DNA of 64,000 nucleotides. Source: Acephala macrosclerotiorum. Taxonomy: Eukaryota; Ascomycota; Leotiomycetes; Helotiales; Mollisiaceae. The notes beneath the pieces are model-generated. The model was not told the origin of the DNA and searched no databases. It saw only the letters and a list, made by a program, of their open reading frames with translations. Shown here piece after piece: positions 38,145-50,828 of the stretch. How positions within the stretch are numbered: position 1 is the stretch's first letter; each line of letters starts with the position of its first letter. A program made the translations under genes and the position numbers. The DNA is taken from contig MU119325.1 of NCBI GenBank assembly GCA_014904845.1, positions 1 through 64,000 on the forward strand, written 5' to 3'.

Positions 38145-39453
38145 ATAAATTTAAATAAAAAACGAAAAATTTAAAAATTTAAAAAAAAATAATTAAAACT
38201 CGAAATTAAAATATTTTTTTTTTACGATTATTAAAAAAAAATATAAAATTATAAATATAAAACGTTAATAAATATATTTTTAATAAATTATATTTATTAA
38301 AATTAAATAAAAATTAAATTATAAAATTTAAAATAATAAAAAAATTATATTTAATATTAAAAATATAATAATAAATACGAAATTAATATAAATAATAAAA
38401 ATATATAATAAAATATATTTTTATATTTATATAAATATTTAATATTCATATTAAATTTATTAAAATAAATTAATTAAAATATAAATATATTAATTATTCG
38501 TTTATAAAATTTAATAAATTAAAAAAAATATTATAAATTTAAATATAAAAATTAATTATTAATTATAAATATTAATATCGTAAAAAAAAAATAAAAAAAA
38601 TATATATATTAAATATTTATAAAAAATTTAAAATTAAATATAAAATTTATTAAATAATATTATAAAAAAATTAAAATAAAATTAAAAAATTTAAAGTTTT
38701 TTTTTAATTATTAAAATTAATATAAAAATTTCGATTATTATTATACGAAATTTAAATATAATAAAAAATAATATATACGATTTATTTTAATCGATTAATT
38801 TAAAATAAATTTTTTTTTTAAATATAAGTTTTTATATAAAAATAAATAAATATTAAAATTAATTCAAATAATAAAATAAGTTTTATTATACGTTTTTTTT
38901 TTAAAAATATAAAATATAAAAAAAAATTATAATAAATTAAAAATATTATTTATTAATTCATTTAAATAAAATAAATATTATAATTAAATAATTAAAAAAC
39001 GAAATTTTATAAATATTTTATTAATATAAAACAATTTAAAATTACGAATATAAATAAACAAATGATTTAAAATAATTAAATTATAAAATTAAATATATTA
39101 AAAAAATTTTTAAACGAATATTATAAATTAAATAAAAAATAATAAAAAAATAATAATTATTTTATTATTATATTATTATATTAATTTTTTTTTAAAAAAA
39201 TACAAAAATAATTTTATACGATTTAAAAAAATATTAAAAAATAAAAATATTATATAATCGTTATACGAATAATAATTTTTAAATTGATTATAAAAATATA
39301 AAAATATTATTATTAAAATAAAATAAATTATTATTTAATTTAATCGTTAAAATAATTTTTTAATTTATTAATTATTTCGAATTATAAATATATAATATAA
39401 TATAATATATTAAATTTAATTAATTTTTTAAAAAGTTTATAATTATAATTATA
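38145..39453. other. AT-rich RIPed DNA without a visible gene
   Basis: No open frame, intact repeat end or GC island. It lies between repeat copy B and the 10-kb LTR element. Confidence 0.5.
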
Positions 39454-39583
39454 TATTACGTAAAAAGACTTGAAATTAAATAATACAATTTAATTTAATT
39501 TAATATAATTTATCGAGTTTAATTTTTATATTGTAATTTTACAAAATAAATTATTTTTTATTATATATACTATTTTTTTAACA
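39454..39583 (+). repeat. Left LTR of the 10-kb element
   Basis: 130 bp, aligned without gaps to 49341-49470. The differences are C/T and G/A. Preceded by TTATA. Confidence 0.88.
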
Positions 39584-41319
39584 AATAATAATAATATTAA
39601 TTTATTCGTTTTAAGATTTTATATTTATTTCGAAACGCGATTTTAATAATTTTTTACTCGTCGTTTTACTTTTCAATAATTGATATATTAATCGCACAAA
39701 ATATTGTCGAAATTATATACGACTTTTAAAAGTTTCAACGAATTAAATACAAATACGCTAACGATTTCAAATTTCAAATTATTGAAATTATTTAATTTAT
39801 TATTTAATATTTTTCGAATTTTTATTTATTTTATTTTAATTTTATCTTTGAAATTGTTTCAATTTTACGAAATACAAAAATTTTAACGAAATTAAAAAAC
39901 ATTTTTATTTCAAATACGTAAATTCAAAATAAAATTAATTTTAATACGATTCTCAAAAAATTTATTATAATCGTTATAATTATTATATTAACTCGAAAAT
40001 CGAAATATATATTTAAAAATAAAAATTTTAAAAATTTTAATATTACAAAAAAAAAACGTTCGATTTTTTTAGAGTTTAAAACAAAATATTAATTTCGTAC
40101 GATTTTTTCAAGTAATATTACAAAAAAATATATATAATTTCAATTTTATATATCGAAAAAAAATACTTAAAAAAATAATTAATTTATTATTTAAAATATT
40201 CGAAATCGAAAATAATAATTACAATAATTAATAAAATAATTTTATATTCGAAATATTAATATAAATACAAAATATTATTTTTACTATTTTTTAAATTTAA
40301 ATACGAAATATAATAAACGATAATAAACGTTATATTTTCGATTGTAATTGTAATAATAATAATAATAATCGAAATTTTATCGATAAAAATTTTATTGATA
40401 TAAAATAAAAATTAAAAAATATAAATTAATTTGATTTAAATTTAAATTTTTTTTATAATAAAAATAATTATATTATAATCGAATAAAATATTTATTAATA
40501 CGATATTTATTTTTTTATAAATCAAATTAAAAATAATATTATTAAATTACGCGTTTTAATCGTTAAATAGAATTTTTATATTTGTTTTTATAATACAATT
40601 TTAATATAATATTTTAACGAATTATTTAAACTCGAAAAAAAAAATTTAAATTTAATTAAAACGACGTTTTTATATAAATCGATATATTTATTCGTAGATT
40701 CAAAATAATTTCAATTATAATTTTATATAAATTTTCAAAATAAATATATTCGAAAAATAACGTTCGCAATAAAAAAAACGTTTAAAAATACATATTAAAT
40801 ATTATTCGTATTATAAAAATAATAGATTTTAATAAATTTATTTAATAATTATTTTAAATTTTTAATAATATAAATTTAAAATTTCGTATATTTTTTTCAA
40901 TATTAATTAAAACAATTTCAATTAAAAATTTTAAAAAAAAAAAAATAATAAAAATACAAATTTAAAAAAAAAAATTTAAAAAAAAAATAACGTTTTACTA
41001 GATTTAATAATAATAATAAACGCGATTTCGAATTTAAAAAATTAAATAATTTCAATTCAAATTGTAATTTAAACTTTTTGTACTTTATATAAATTTTTAT
41101 TAATTTTTTTTTTTCGATCAAATTTTCTAATAAAATAAATCAATTAATAATAAAAAATCACTATAAAAACTTAAACTCGTATTATTAGTATTAATAATAA
41201 AATTCGAAAAAATCGAAAATAATAAATTTGTTTATAAATTAAATTTTTACGAGAATTAATAAAAATCTAATAATAATAATTATAAATTCAAATAATATTA
41301 TCAATATAACGATATATAT

Positions 41320-41769
41320 TGTGATGGGACTATATGCTCTCTCTTCAAAAATCCTTGTAAATAGCTAGTTTCGAGGGCAGTACTGGTCACGTGTTTTCTA
41401 GTACATAAGGAGCTTTCGCTCACCATAGACTAATCAACAATCCTTTCTACTTCTACTCTGACTGATTGATTGATTGATTTACGGATTACGGATTACTTCG
41501 AATGAGTCTAGCCCACTGGCTAAGACGAACTGACCTACGGTTGGGCCTTTTTACTTTGTACTCTATTGCTGTTGGTTCACAGGTCACGTGGCAACTAGGT
41601 TTCGCGCTTGTTTCAGAACCTTCCCTCCTATATAATTACGTAGACTCTCTCCTTTGGAAAGAGGATGCCAAAACAGAATGAATCACAGAATATGAGACAG
41701 AGATCTTAGTATTTAGTGATTCGTTTGGTGTCATCTGGGCCTTTGTGTATCGACAATTGCTTTTCTACA
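41320..41769. mobile_element. Unmutated ~259-bp insertion (probable solo LTR of a second family), itself interrupted
   Basis: An island of normal composition begins TGTGATGGGAC at 41320 and resumes after the inner solo LTR as TTTTCTACA, ending at 41769. This gives TG...CA ends and a matching 4-bp flank ATAT (41316-41319 and 41770-41773). If the first T is excluded, the flank match grows to ATATT. Removing the inner insertion and one copy of its ATTGC duplication leaves about 259 bp. It contains TTGATTGATTGATT and ACGGATTACGGATTAC short tandem runs and no ORF. Confidence 0.68.
41570..41755 (-). mobile_element. Solo LTR (186 bp) of the family at 2305-4700
   Basis: Reverse complement of the 186-bp LTRs at 2305-2490 and 4515-4700, same length, starting TGTTGGTTC and ending CGACA. 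A perfect 5-bp target duplication ATTGC flanks it (41565-41569 and 41756-41760). No internal sequence is present, so it is the product of LTR-LTR recombination. It interrupts the solo LTR-like element of 41320-41769. Confidence 0.92.
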
Positions 41770-44700
41770 ATATTAAATTAATAACAATTTCTATAATATT
41801 TCTATAAAAACTAAAATTAATTATAATAAAAAACTAAAAAAACAAAAATATTTTTTTATTAAAAAATTAGATTTCAATTTAATATAATTCGAAATTCTAA
41901 TTAAAAAAAAAATTATTATCGATATAATTTATTTTATTAATACTATTAAAAAAACTTTTTATTGCAAATACAAAAAAAAATTTTTATTGAAAATTTAATT
42001 ATTTAAATATATTTATAAAAACTTTTACAATATCAATCGATTTTATTAAATTTCTTTATTAAAAATCAAAAATTTTTATTAAATTCTTTTATTGAAAATC
42101 GAAAAATTTTATTAAATTCTTTTATTAAAAATCGAAAAAATCAATAAATACAATATTAACAATATACGAAAAATTAATAAATATAAGAAATAAAAAACAA
42201 TTTTTTCGATTTAATTATTTATAATAAACAATTTCTTATTTTAACGATTTATTGAAATAATTTTTATAAAAACTTCGAATAATTTTATAATAAAATATAT
42301 ATACGTAATAATAAAAATTAAATTGAAAATAAATAATAAATTATATAAAATATATATTAATTTTAATTATTCTCGTTTTTTAATCAATAAAAAATAAATA
42401 TAATTTATATCGAATTTATTTATTAATAAATTCAAATTAATTATAATTTTAAAAATTGATAAATTAATAAAATTTAATGAACGAATTATTTTTATAATAT
42501 ATATATTCGAAATAATTAAAAAATAAAATATATTTAATAAAATTAAAATTCGTATATAAATAATTAAAATTTTCAATTTTAAACTTTTTTTAAATAACGA
42601 GTTTTTATATTTATATCAAAAAAAATTAAACTATAAAAATTGTATATTTATTATCGATTTATACGAAAATCTAATTATATTAATTCAAATTTTTACAAAA
42701 GATTTCTATATTAAAAAAAAAATTTTATACGCGAAAAATATTGTAATTTTATCTCAAAAAATCGTTACAATATTAATTATATATTTTTTATTATTTAAAA
42801 ATCGTTAATTTATATTTAATACTCAATACGTATATACTTATAATATTATTATAAATAAAATAAATTTCGTTATCGTTACGAATTTAAATTTTATCGATTT
42901 ATTAATCAAATAAAAAATCAAATTAAAAATATATTAAAAATACGAAAAAAACGATTATTATATAATCGAATTAATTTCGAACGAAAATAAACAAAATTCG
43001 AATAAAATTATTATATTTATAAATAAAAAAATACTAAATAATAATTAATTATTTTTTAATAATATTATTAAATTAATCGACGTTCTAAAAATCGTATTGA
43101 ATAATAGTATTTATATATGTACTATAGATTCAAAATTCGTAATTTAATTCGAAGTTTTAATCAACGAATTTATAATTTATTAAATTAATAAAAAATTTAT
43201 CGATTTTTTATTTGAATTACATATATTTATTTTATTAATCGAAAATTAATAAAATATAAAAATCGCCAATAATAAATATTTTATTAATACAAAAAATTAA
43301 AAAATTATTAATAAAATATTCGATATTATATATAATAAAAACAAATTCGAATAAATAATTTAATTAATATTTTTCGATTATTTCGTATTTGTAATTTAAA
43401 AAATAATTAAAAACAAATTATATTCTCGTTTTATTATCGATATAAAATCTATTAATAAAACGACGATTTTCGATGTATATTTAATATCGCGTTAAAAAAA
43501 GATTATAAAAACTTTTAAAAATATAATATATATTACAATTATCGACGAATTAAACTTCTTTTATCAATTTTTAACTCGAGAAAATTATTAAAACAAAATT
43601 ATTATTATTAATTATCGCGATTTAAAACGTTTTAAAATAATTTTTTAAAATTTTAAAAAAATTTATTTACGTTTAACAAATTATAAATTTAAAATTTTAA
43701 TCATATTATTATTTCGTTAAAATTTTTATTAATAATATAATCGTTTTTTTAAAAACGTTAAAAAATTATTTTTAATATTTATTTTATTTGTAAAAATATA
43801 TTTATATTTATTTTTATTAAAATTTTTCTTGAAATATTTATCGGTTTATTTTTTTGATTATTATATAAACGAATTTAAAATATTTACAATCGAAAAACGA
43901 ATAATAATAATTAAAAACTTTGTTTTTTTCGAGATTTTAAAATTTTTAAAAATGTATTTAAAAATAATAAATTAATTTCAATTTTATATATCGTTTTACG
44001 TGCAAATATTAAAATTATTATAATAACGTAAAATACAAATATTTATACAAAAAAAAAAATAAAAAATAAAAAAAAAAATAAAAAATTAAAATTTTTATAT
44101 ACGTATTATATAAAAATTTATAAATCAAAAAAAAATATCGTAAAAAATTTTTTAAATTTATTTATTAAATAAATCGTTTTTTTTTTTAAAATCGATATTT
44201 TTAAAAACTATTTTAAAATTATAGTTTTTTATTTTAAAAAAAATTATATTTTAATTTTAAATTTTTTTAATTTATTAATTTCTACGATTTAATTTATATT
44301 ATTTTTAAATAAATTAATTTTTTTCATCGAAAAATATTATTATTTTATTGAGTTCAAAATAATATATTTAATATATATTTATAAAAAACTTCGAATTATA
44401 ATTCAAAGTAATAAACGTTTTATTCAAATTTTAATAAATTATTTAATAATAAAAAATATTTATAATCAAATATTTTTATTTATTTTCAATATTATTAAAA
44501 CTAATATAAAACTCGTTACAATTTTCGAATACTTTTTTTTAATTTAATTTCAAAGTAAAAAATATTTTTAAAAAATCAAATATTGTATTTAATACTTTAA
44601 ATAAATTTAAAAATATTTTTTTAAAAAATATTTTTAAAAATAATATTTTAAATAATTTTTATTTATTCTCGAAAATTATTATTAATTCAAAATACAAATT

Positions 44701-44874
44701 ACAATTTGTAAAAAACTATATTAAAAATTATTATTTTTATAAAATTTTAAAAAATTTTAATTAAAAAAAAAACAAATTAATTTCTCGAAAAATTTAAATT
44801 AATAAATTTTTTTTTTTTTATAGAATAATCTATTATTCTATATTTCTTATAAAAGTTTTAATCGCTTTTATATT

Positions 44875-45153
44875 TTGAAAATTATATTTTACGATATTCT
44901 TTTAAAAATTTACGATAAATACTATTTCGATTTCGAGAAAATAAAACAAAAATTGTCGAATTTCGCGATTTGTAAATTAACGAAAAAATTGATCGAATAT
45001 TTGATCTATTATTCAAATTGTTTTTATAATAAAATTTTGCGATTTTCAATATACGACTTTTTACAATTAATTCGTATTAAATCAAAAATTTTTATAGTAA
45101 TTACAATTGATTTTATTTTTGATTTTTTAATCGTAAAAATAATTACTCTATAA
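44875..45153 (+). pseudogene. Remnant of a gypsy-type integrase reading frame
   Basis: A stop-free 92-codon frame, unusual in this AT-rich stretch, with a spaced-cysteine-like segment and the hydrophobic I-T-I-D-F-I segment that opens the integrase core. Histidines expected in an H2C2 zinc finger are mostly gone, which C-to-T change would explain. It is non-functional and assigned by pattern only. Confidence 0.55.
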
Positions 45154-48100
45154 AAAATTTCAATTTTTTCGATTATTTAATATCGATATTTTACAAATTC
45201 TTTAAAAAAAAAATATTTATTTCAAAGTATACTATATATACAATCGAAAATTGAATTAAAATTCTAATTACAATATTCGTATTTTATAATTAAAAAATAT
45301 TAAATAATATTATTTTTAATTAAAACAAAAAATTCGTTTTCGAATTTTAATAAATTATTTTTGAATTTATAAATACAAAACTACGAATATTTATCGTTTG
45401 ATATTTACAAACAAATAAATTATTAAAATAAATTGTATAAAAAATTGAAATCGATTTTTATTATTTTATTATATTTTATTTCGATTAATTATAAACGAAT
45501 TATATTATTCTATATTAAATTATTATTAATAATATATTTACAATAATTATTAATACTAATTTAAATAAAATTATTATCGATTACAAAATAAATACAATTT
45601 TATTATTTTTATACAAATTAAATTCTTTCGATATTTTTAAAATTATTTAAAAATTTTATTAATAAAACGTATAATTAATTATTGATTTTATCGCTATATT
45701 CGTTAAAGAACAATACAATTCTAAATACAAATTGCTTATAATAAATATCAACGATTTAATATATATTAAATTTTATAAAAATTACAATTCTTTAAATTAT
45801 TTAAATTCAAAACTAATAAAACAATAAATTGATCTTTTTTTTATTAAAAAACGTATTAATTACTTTATATATAAATTGTAATTATTTTTTTATTAAAAAA
45901 TTCATTTAATTATTTTTATTATTTATTTATATTTTGTATTAAAAAATAAAAATTCGTATAATAAATTAAAATTAAATACTATAAAATCAATCGATATCGA
46001 TTTAAATAATAAATATAATAATAATTAAAAATTCTAAAAATTTAAAAAAATTATTAATAAAAAATATATTCGATATAATAATAAAAATGATTTCGAGTAT
46101 TTAATTAAATAAAAAAATTATAGTAACGCATAAAATTAATAATATAAAATCGAATTATTTAAAAACGTAATCGAATTTATTTAAAAATACGAAATTCACG
46201 TATTAGAATTTTTAACTCGAATTCGTATACGTACTCGCTTAAAAAATTAATCTCGAGTTTAATAATAAAAAATTGAACAATTATACAAATTTCGAAATCG
46301 TTTTAAAAAAATAATCGATTTAAAAAAAATTTATATAATTTTAATCGATCGAAGAATTTTACTTTTAAATTTATTATATTTACTTTATTTATTAATATAA
46401 TTTTATTTGTTTATAATTTGTTTATTTTAATTTCTTTTTATATAATATTTTTACTTTTAATAATTATAATAATTTAATTTTATCGATAATAATAATAATC
46501 TTTAAAATCGAAATTATTTGATTTTATTGTATGTTTTATTTCTATAAAATAATATATAACGTTTAATAACGACGATTTTAACGTTCGCAAATTTTTAATT
46601 TTCAATACAAATTTTATTAAACTCGAAAAAAATTTATTTATTTTTAATATATAAAAACAATACATTTTATTGCTTTTATTAAATAACAAATCAAATAATA
46701 TTATTTATTATTTAGTTTTTTTTAATTTAATTTCAAATAAAAATAATAAATTCGTTTTTAATTATAAAATATTTTACGAGTTGTATTATAAATACAAAAT
46801 AAATCTTTTAAAAATTTTATTATTATTTATATTTAATTTTTCAATTTTTTTATTAAATTTTAAAAATATTTTATTAATTTTTCTAATAATTTTACTAATT
46901 TTTTTTATTTAAATTTAATAATATTTTATTGAATTTTTTTATAATATATTAATTTTTTTTTTCAAATTTCTCTAATAAAAAAATACAAATTTAATATTTC
47001 AATTTTTTAAATTTTTTAATCAAAAAACGATAAAAGTTTTTAAAAAATTAATAAAACGTTTTTTTTTTTCTCGCATAAAAAAATATCGAATTATTTATCG
47101 AAAGATTTTCAATAATAAATTATTTATTCAATTTCAAATCGACAAATTTTATATCAAATATAGTAATTTTTTTAATAATTTGAAATTTTTTATTGAATAA
47201 TTACTTATTAAATTTACTTTAAATTTAAACAATTTCTATATTTATTTATTAATTTAATAAATTAAAAACAAATTCGAACGTTTAATTTTAATTTTACAAT
47301 TATTAATACAAAATTTTATTTTAATCGAATTAATTTTATTTCGATTAAATATTAATAAAAATTTTAAAATAATAAAGTAAATACAAAAAATAAAAATAAA
47401 AATAATTTGAAAATTGAACTATAAAATATACTCGATAATAATTCAATTAATTAAAATCGTAAACGATATATTAATAAATTTATTAAAATTAATAAACGTT
47501 TTAATAATAAAGTTTTTAATACTTGAAAACACGAGATTAATTACTAAGATTAACATTAAAAATTACAATTTTCTATTGTAACTCGCGAAAAAACTCTTTT
47601 TAAATTATATTAAAAATAATATAAAATATAAATTCAAAGAAAATATTGAAAATAATACGAGTAAATTATTTCGTTTTATAAAGTAATTTAAAATCGAATA
47701 ATATTTATTGTTTAAAAACTCGATAAAATTAGTTTTTTATTATTAATTTAATTATTTTTAAGAATTAAACGTTGTAATAATTAATAATAATAAATTCGAT
47801 ATTTTAAAAAAAATTAAAAAGATTTTTAAAATTTGTACGTAAATTATATTAATTACTACGATAAATTACACGATAATTAATTTAAATATTTTACGATTTT
47901 TATTAGTTTTTAGTATTTTTATTAAAGTAAAATAAAATCGATTAAAAATATTTAAAATAAACGCAATAAATATCGATAAAAAAATTGAAAACGAAAATAC
48001 AAAAATTAATAAAATTATTGTTTTTAGAAAATATAATCTATTTCTCGATATAAATACTATAAAAACTAACGATTTAAATTGATTATACAAATATTAAAAA

Positions 48101-49340
48101 GTACTATAAAATCTATTAATAAATATTTTTAATACTAAAATTTGAAAAAAATAAAAATCGATTATCGAATATATTAAAAAAATTATTTTAAAAAAAAAAT
48201 TATTTTAAAAACTTTAAAAAAGTTTATTCGATTTTATTTTAAATAAAATACTAATTAAAATAAAAAATTTAATCGAAATAATTAATAAATTTTTAAAAAT
48301 ACGATTTTATCGTTTTCGAAATATAAAAAACTAATAAAAATCGTAATACAAAAAATATTTCAATTTTAAAACTTTGAAATATACTAAAAAAATTACAAAT
48401 GTATTTGTACGAAGTATTTTATTATCGAGTTTACAAACGGATTACGTTTCGTAAATATTTATTTCAAAATACAATAAAATAAAAAATCTAACAATAAATT
48501 AATTTTTTTTTCTATAAAATAATTATAATATTGTAAAACAATTTTCAATTTTTAAATAATTAAATCAATTTTTATCGTTTATTTCAATAGTATATTATTT
48601 TTAAATCAATTTCGAGAAAAACAATTTTAATATATAATAATATTATTTATTATTAATATTGCAATTATTTCAATTTTATTAATAATATATTTTTCGCGAT
48701 TTTATATTCTATTAAAAAATTTTCAATTATTATTTAAACAATTTTTCGCAAAAATAATATTAATAAAATCGAAATTATAAATAATTTGTTTAATTAATAT
48801 TCGTTTTCGTAGATTAATACAAAGTCTCGTTAAAATATTATATTAATTTATAAAATCGATATTTTAATTTCTAAAATCAATATTTTTATTTTTCAAATAT
48901 ATTGAATTCGATTATATCGTATAAATATTAAATGTATTTAATGTCGATAGATTTTATACGTTTTAATATTATATTAATATTAGAATTTATTATTTTTTTT
49001 TAAATTTTCTAGGATTTTATTAGTAAATTAATATAGAAAAAAATGCGAAAATTGTTAATAAAACGATAAAAAATCGATTGAAAAATAAAAATTCTACGAT
49101 TACGAAAATAAAAAACTAATATTAGAATTATTAAAAAAAAGAAATTAAAATAGTATTTTTTAGATTTTTTTTTTCGATATAAATTATATACGCGAGATAT
49201 TTTTTGTTTTTACAAAGAAATAAAAAATATAACTACGAATTTGTAATTGTTTCGAGTTTCAAATAAAATAAAATAAAAAAAATTTTGTAAGATTTTTTTG
49301 ATCTTACGAGAACGTGAAAAATCTTTAAAAGAAAATATTT

Positions 49341-49470
49341 TATTACGTAAAAAAACTTGAAATCAAATAATATAATTTAATTTAATTTAATATAATTTAT
49401 CGAATTTAATTCTTATATCGTAGTTTTATAAAATAAATTATTCTTTATTATATATATTACTTTCTCAATA
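49341..49470 (+). repeat. Right LTR of the 10-kb element
   Basis: 130 bp, followed by TTATA. Slightly less mutated than the left copy (for example ATATCGTAG against ATATTGTAA). Confidence 0.88.
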
Positions 49471-50007
49471 TTATATTTATAATTTTTATTAATTAATTAA
49501 TTTAAATTATATAAAATTTAATTAAATATTTTTAATTTTTAAATTTTAAATAATTTTATTAATTCGTTATTATATAAATTAATAAAATATAATCGTATTT
49601 AATAAAAATAATAATTATAAAATTATTTAAATACGTTTTTATTTTAAATATTAAATATTTTTATAATTATACAATTTTTTAAAAAAAATTAAATTAATTA
49701 AATTGATTATAATAATTTAATATAAAAAACGAAAATTTTAAAAAATATTTTTTTTAATAATAAAAATTTAAAATTTAAAATAAAATTAAATTATTAAAAT
49801 TAAAAATTTTATAATTTTTTATAAAAACGTTTTTATAAAATAAAATATATATTAAATATCGAAAAAAAATATATATATTTTTTTTTAAATTTATTAAATA
49901 TAAAAAATATAATATTTAAATATTATTATATTTTTTTTAATTATAATAAACGTAAAAATTGTAAATTTAAATATTTTATAAAAAAAAAAAAAATTTAATA
50001 AATTATA

Positions 50008-50009
<2 letters not shown>

Positions 50010-50063
<54 letters not shown>
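50010..50063. repeat. (ATT)n microsatellite
   Basis: About 17 uninterrupted ATT units. Confidence 0.95.
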
Positions 50064-50115
50064 TATAATTATATAAAAAAAATTTAAATTTAATTAATAA
50101 TTATTTTTTAATAAC

Positions 50116-50122
<7 letters not shown>

Positions 50123-50153
<31 letters not shown>
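50123..50153. repeat. (TA)n microsatellite
   Basis: About 15 TA units. Confidence 0.92.
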
Positions 50154-50156
<3 letters not shown>

Positions 50157-50828
50157 AAATTAATTTAAAATATAATCGATAAAATTTAATTAAATGTATT
50201 AAATATTTTATATTTAAAATATTTAAAATTCGTTTAAAAAATAATATATTAATTTAATTATTATTAAATTTAAATATTTTAAATGTTTATATATAATTTG
50301 AAATTATATTTAATTAATATTATTTTTTTTTAAAAATATATAATTTTTAATTTCGAATTTTAATTCAAAATTAATAATTAATTAATAATTAATTAATATA
50401 TATATTATAATTTAAAAAAAAAATTTATATACGTTTAAATTAATTATTAATAATATATATTTTATTTATATAAATTATATTCGAATTTTATTTATTTTTT
50501 AATAATAATAATATTATTAATAAATAAAAAATATAATATAAATTAAATTTAATATTTTTATAATTATATAAAAATATTATAAAATATTAAATTTTTTAAT
50601 ATATTTATAATTAAATTATATATATATTATTAAATTTTATTATTTTAATTGATTAATTTATTAAAAAAAAATTAATTATTTTTTAATTTTTCGATTTTTC
50701 GAAAGTTGCACACCTCGACCACATGGTGTGCCGTACAAGCGGGAAATTGGCAGAAATGCGAGAACTTCACCGCCAGACACGTCAAGCCAAGCAACTTTCA
50801 TATATTTTGAACAGGTCCCAACAATAAA

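Larger units (their letters stand above)
39454..49470 (+). mobile_element. RIP-degraded LTR retrotransposon, gypsy-like, with nested insertions
   Basis: 130-bp LTRs at 39454-39583 and 49341-49470 start TATTACGTAAAAA and end TTTAACA or CTCAATA. They align without indels and are flanked by TTATA on both sides (39449-39453 and 49471-49475). A 92-codon open stretch at 44875-45153 on the plus strand reads like the N-terminal zinc-binding region and start of the integrase core of Ty3/gypsy elements (C-x-x-type cysteine remnants, then I-T-I-D-F-I). An A-rich stretch with AAAAGAAAA precedes the right LTR, as a polypurine tract should. Net length without the nested solo LTRs is about 9.6 kb, long for gypsy. 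About 3-4 kb after the integrase is unexplained. Confidence 0.82.
49476..50690. other. AT-rich DNA with simple repeats, left of the isochore boundary
   Basis: No gene is seen. About 49480-49870 resembles 20650-20990 (same order of AT-rich blocks, including the 180-bp unit). It contains an (ATT)n microsatellite at 50010-50063 and a (TA)n run at about 50123-50153. Confidence 0.6.

Noticed and set aside
1..50690. CRISPR array, mitochondrial DNA, or rRNA/tRNA genes in the AT-rich part
   Set aside because: No short regularly spaced identical repeats with unique spacers, no mitochondrial genes, and no recognisable structural RNAs. The LTRs, TSDs and C-to-T pattern identify it as RIPed nuclear repeats.
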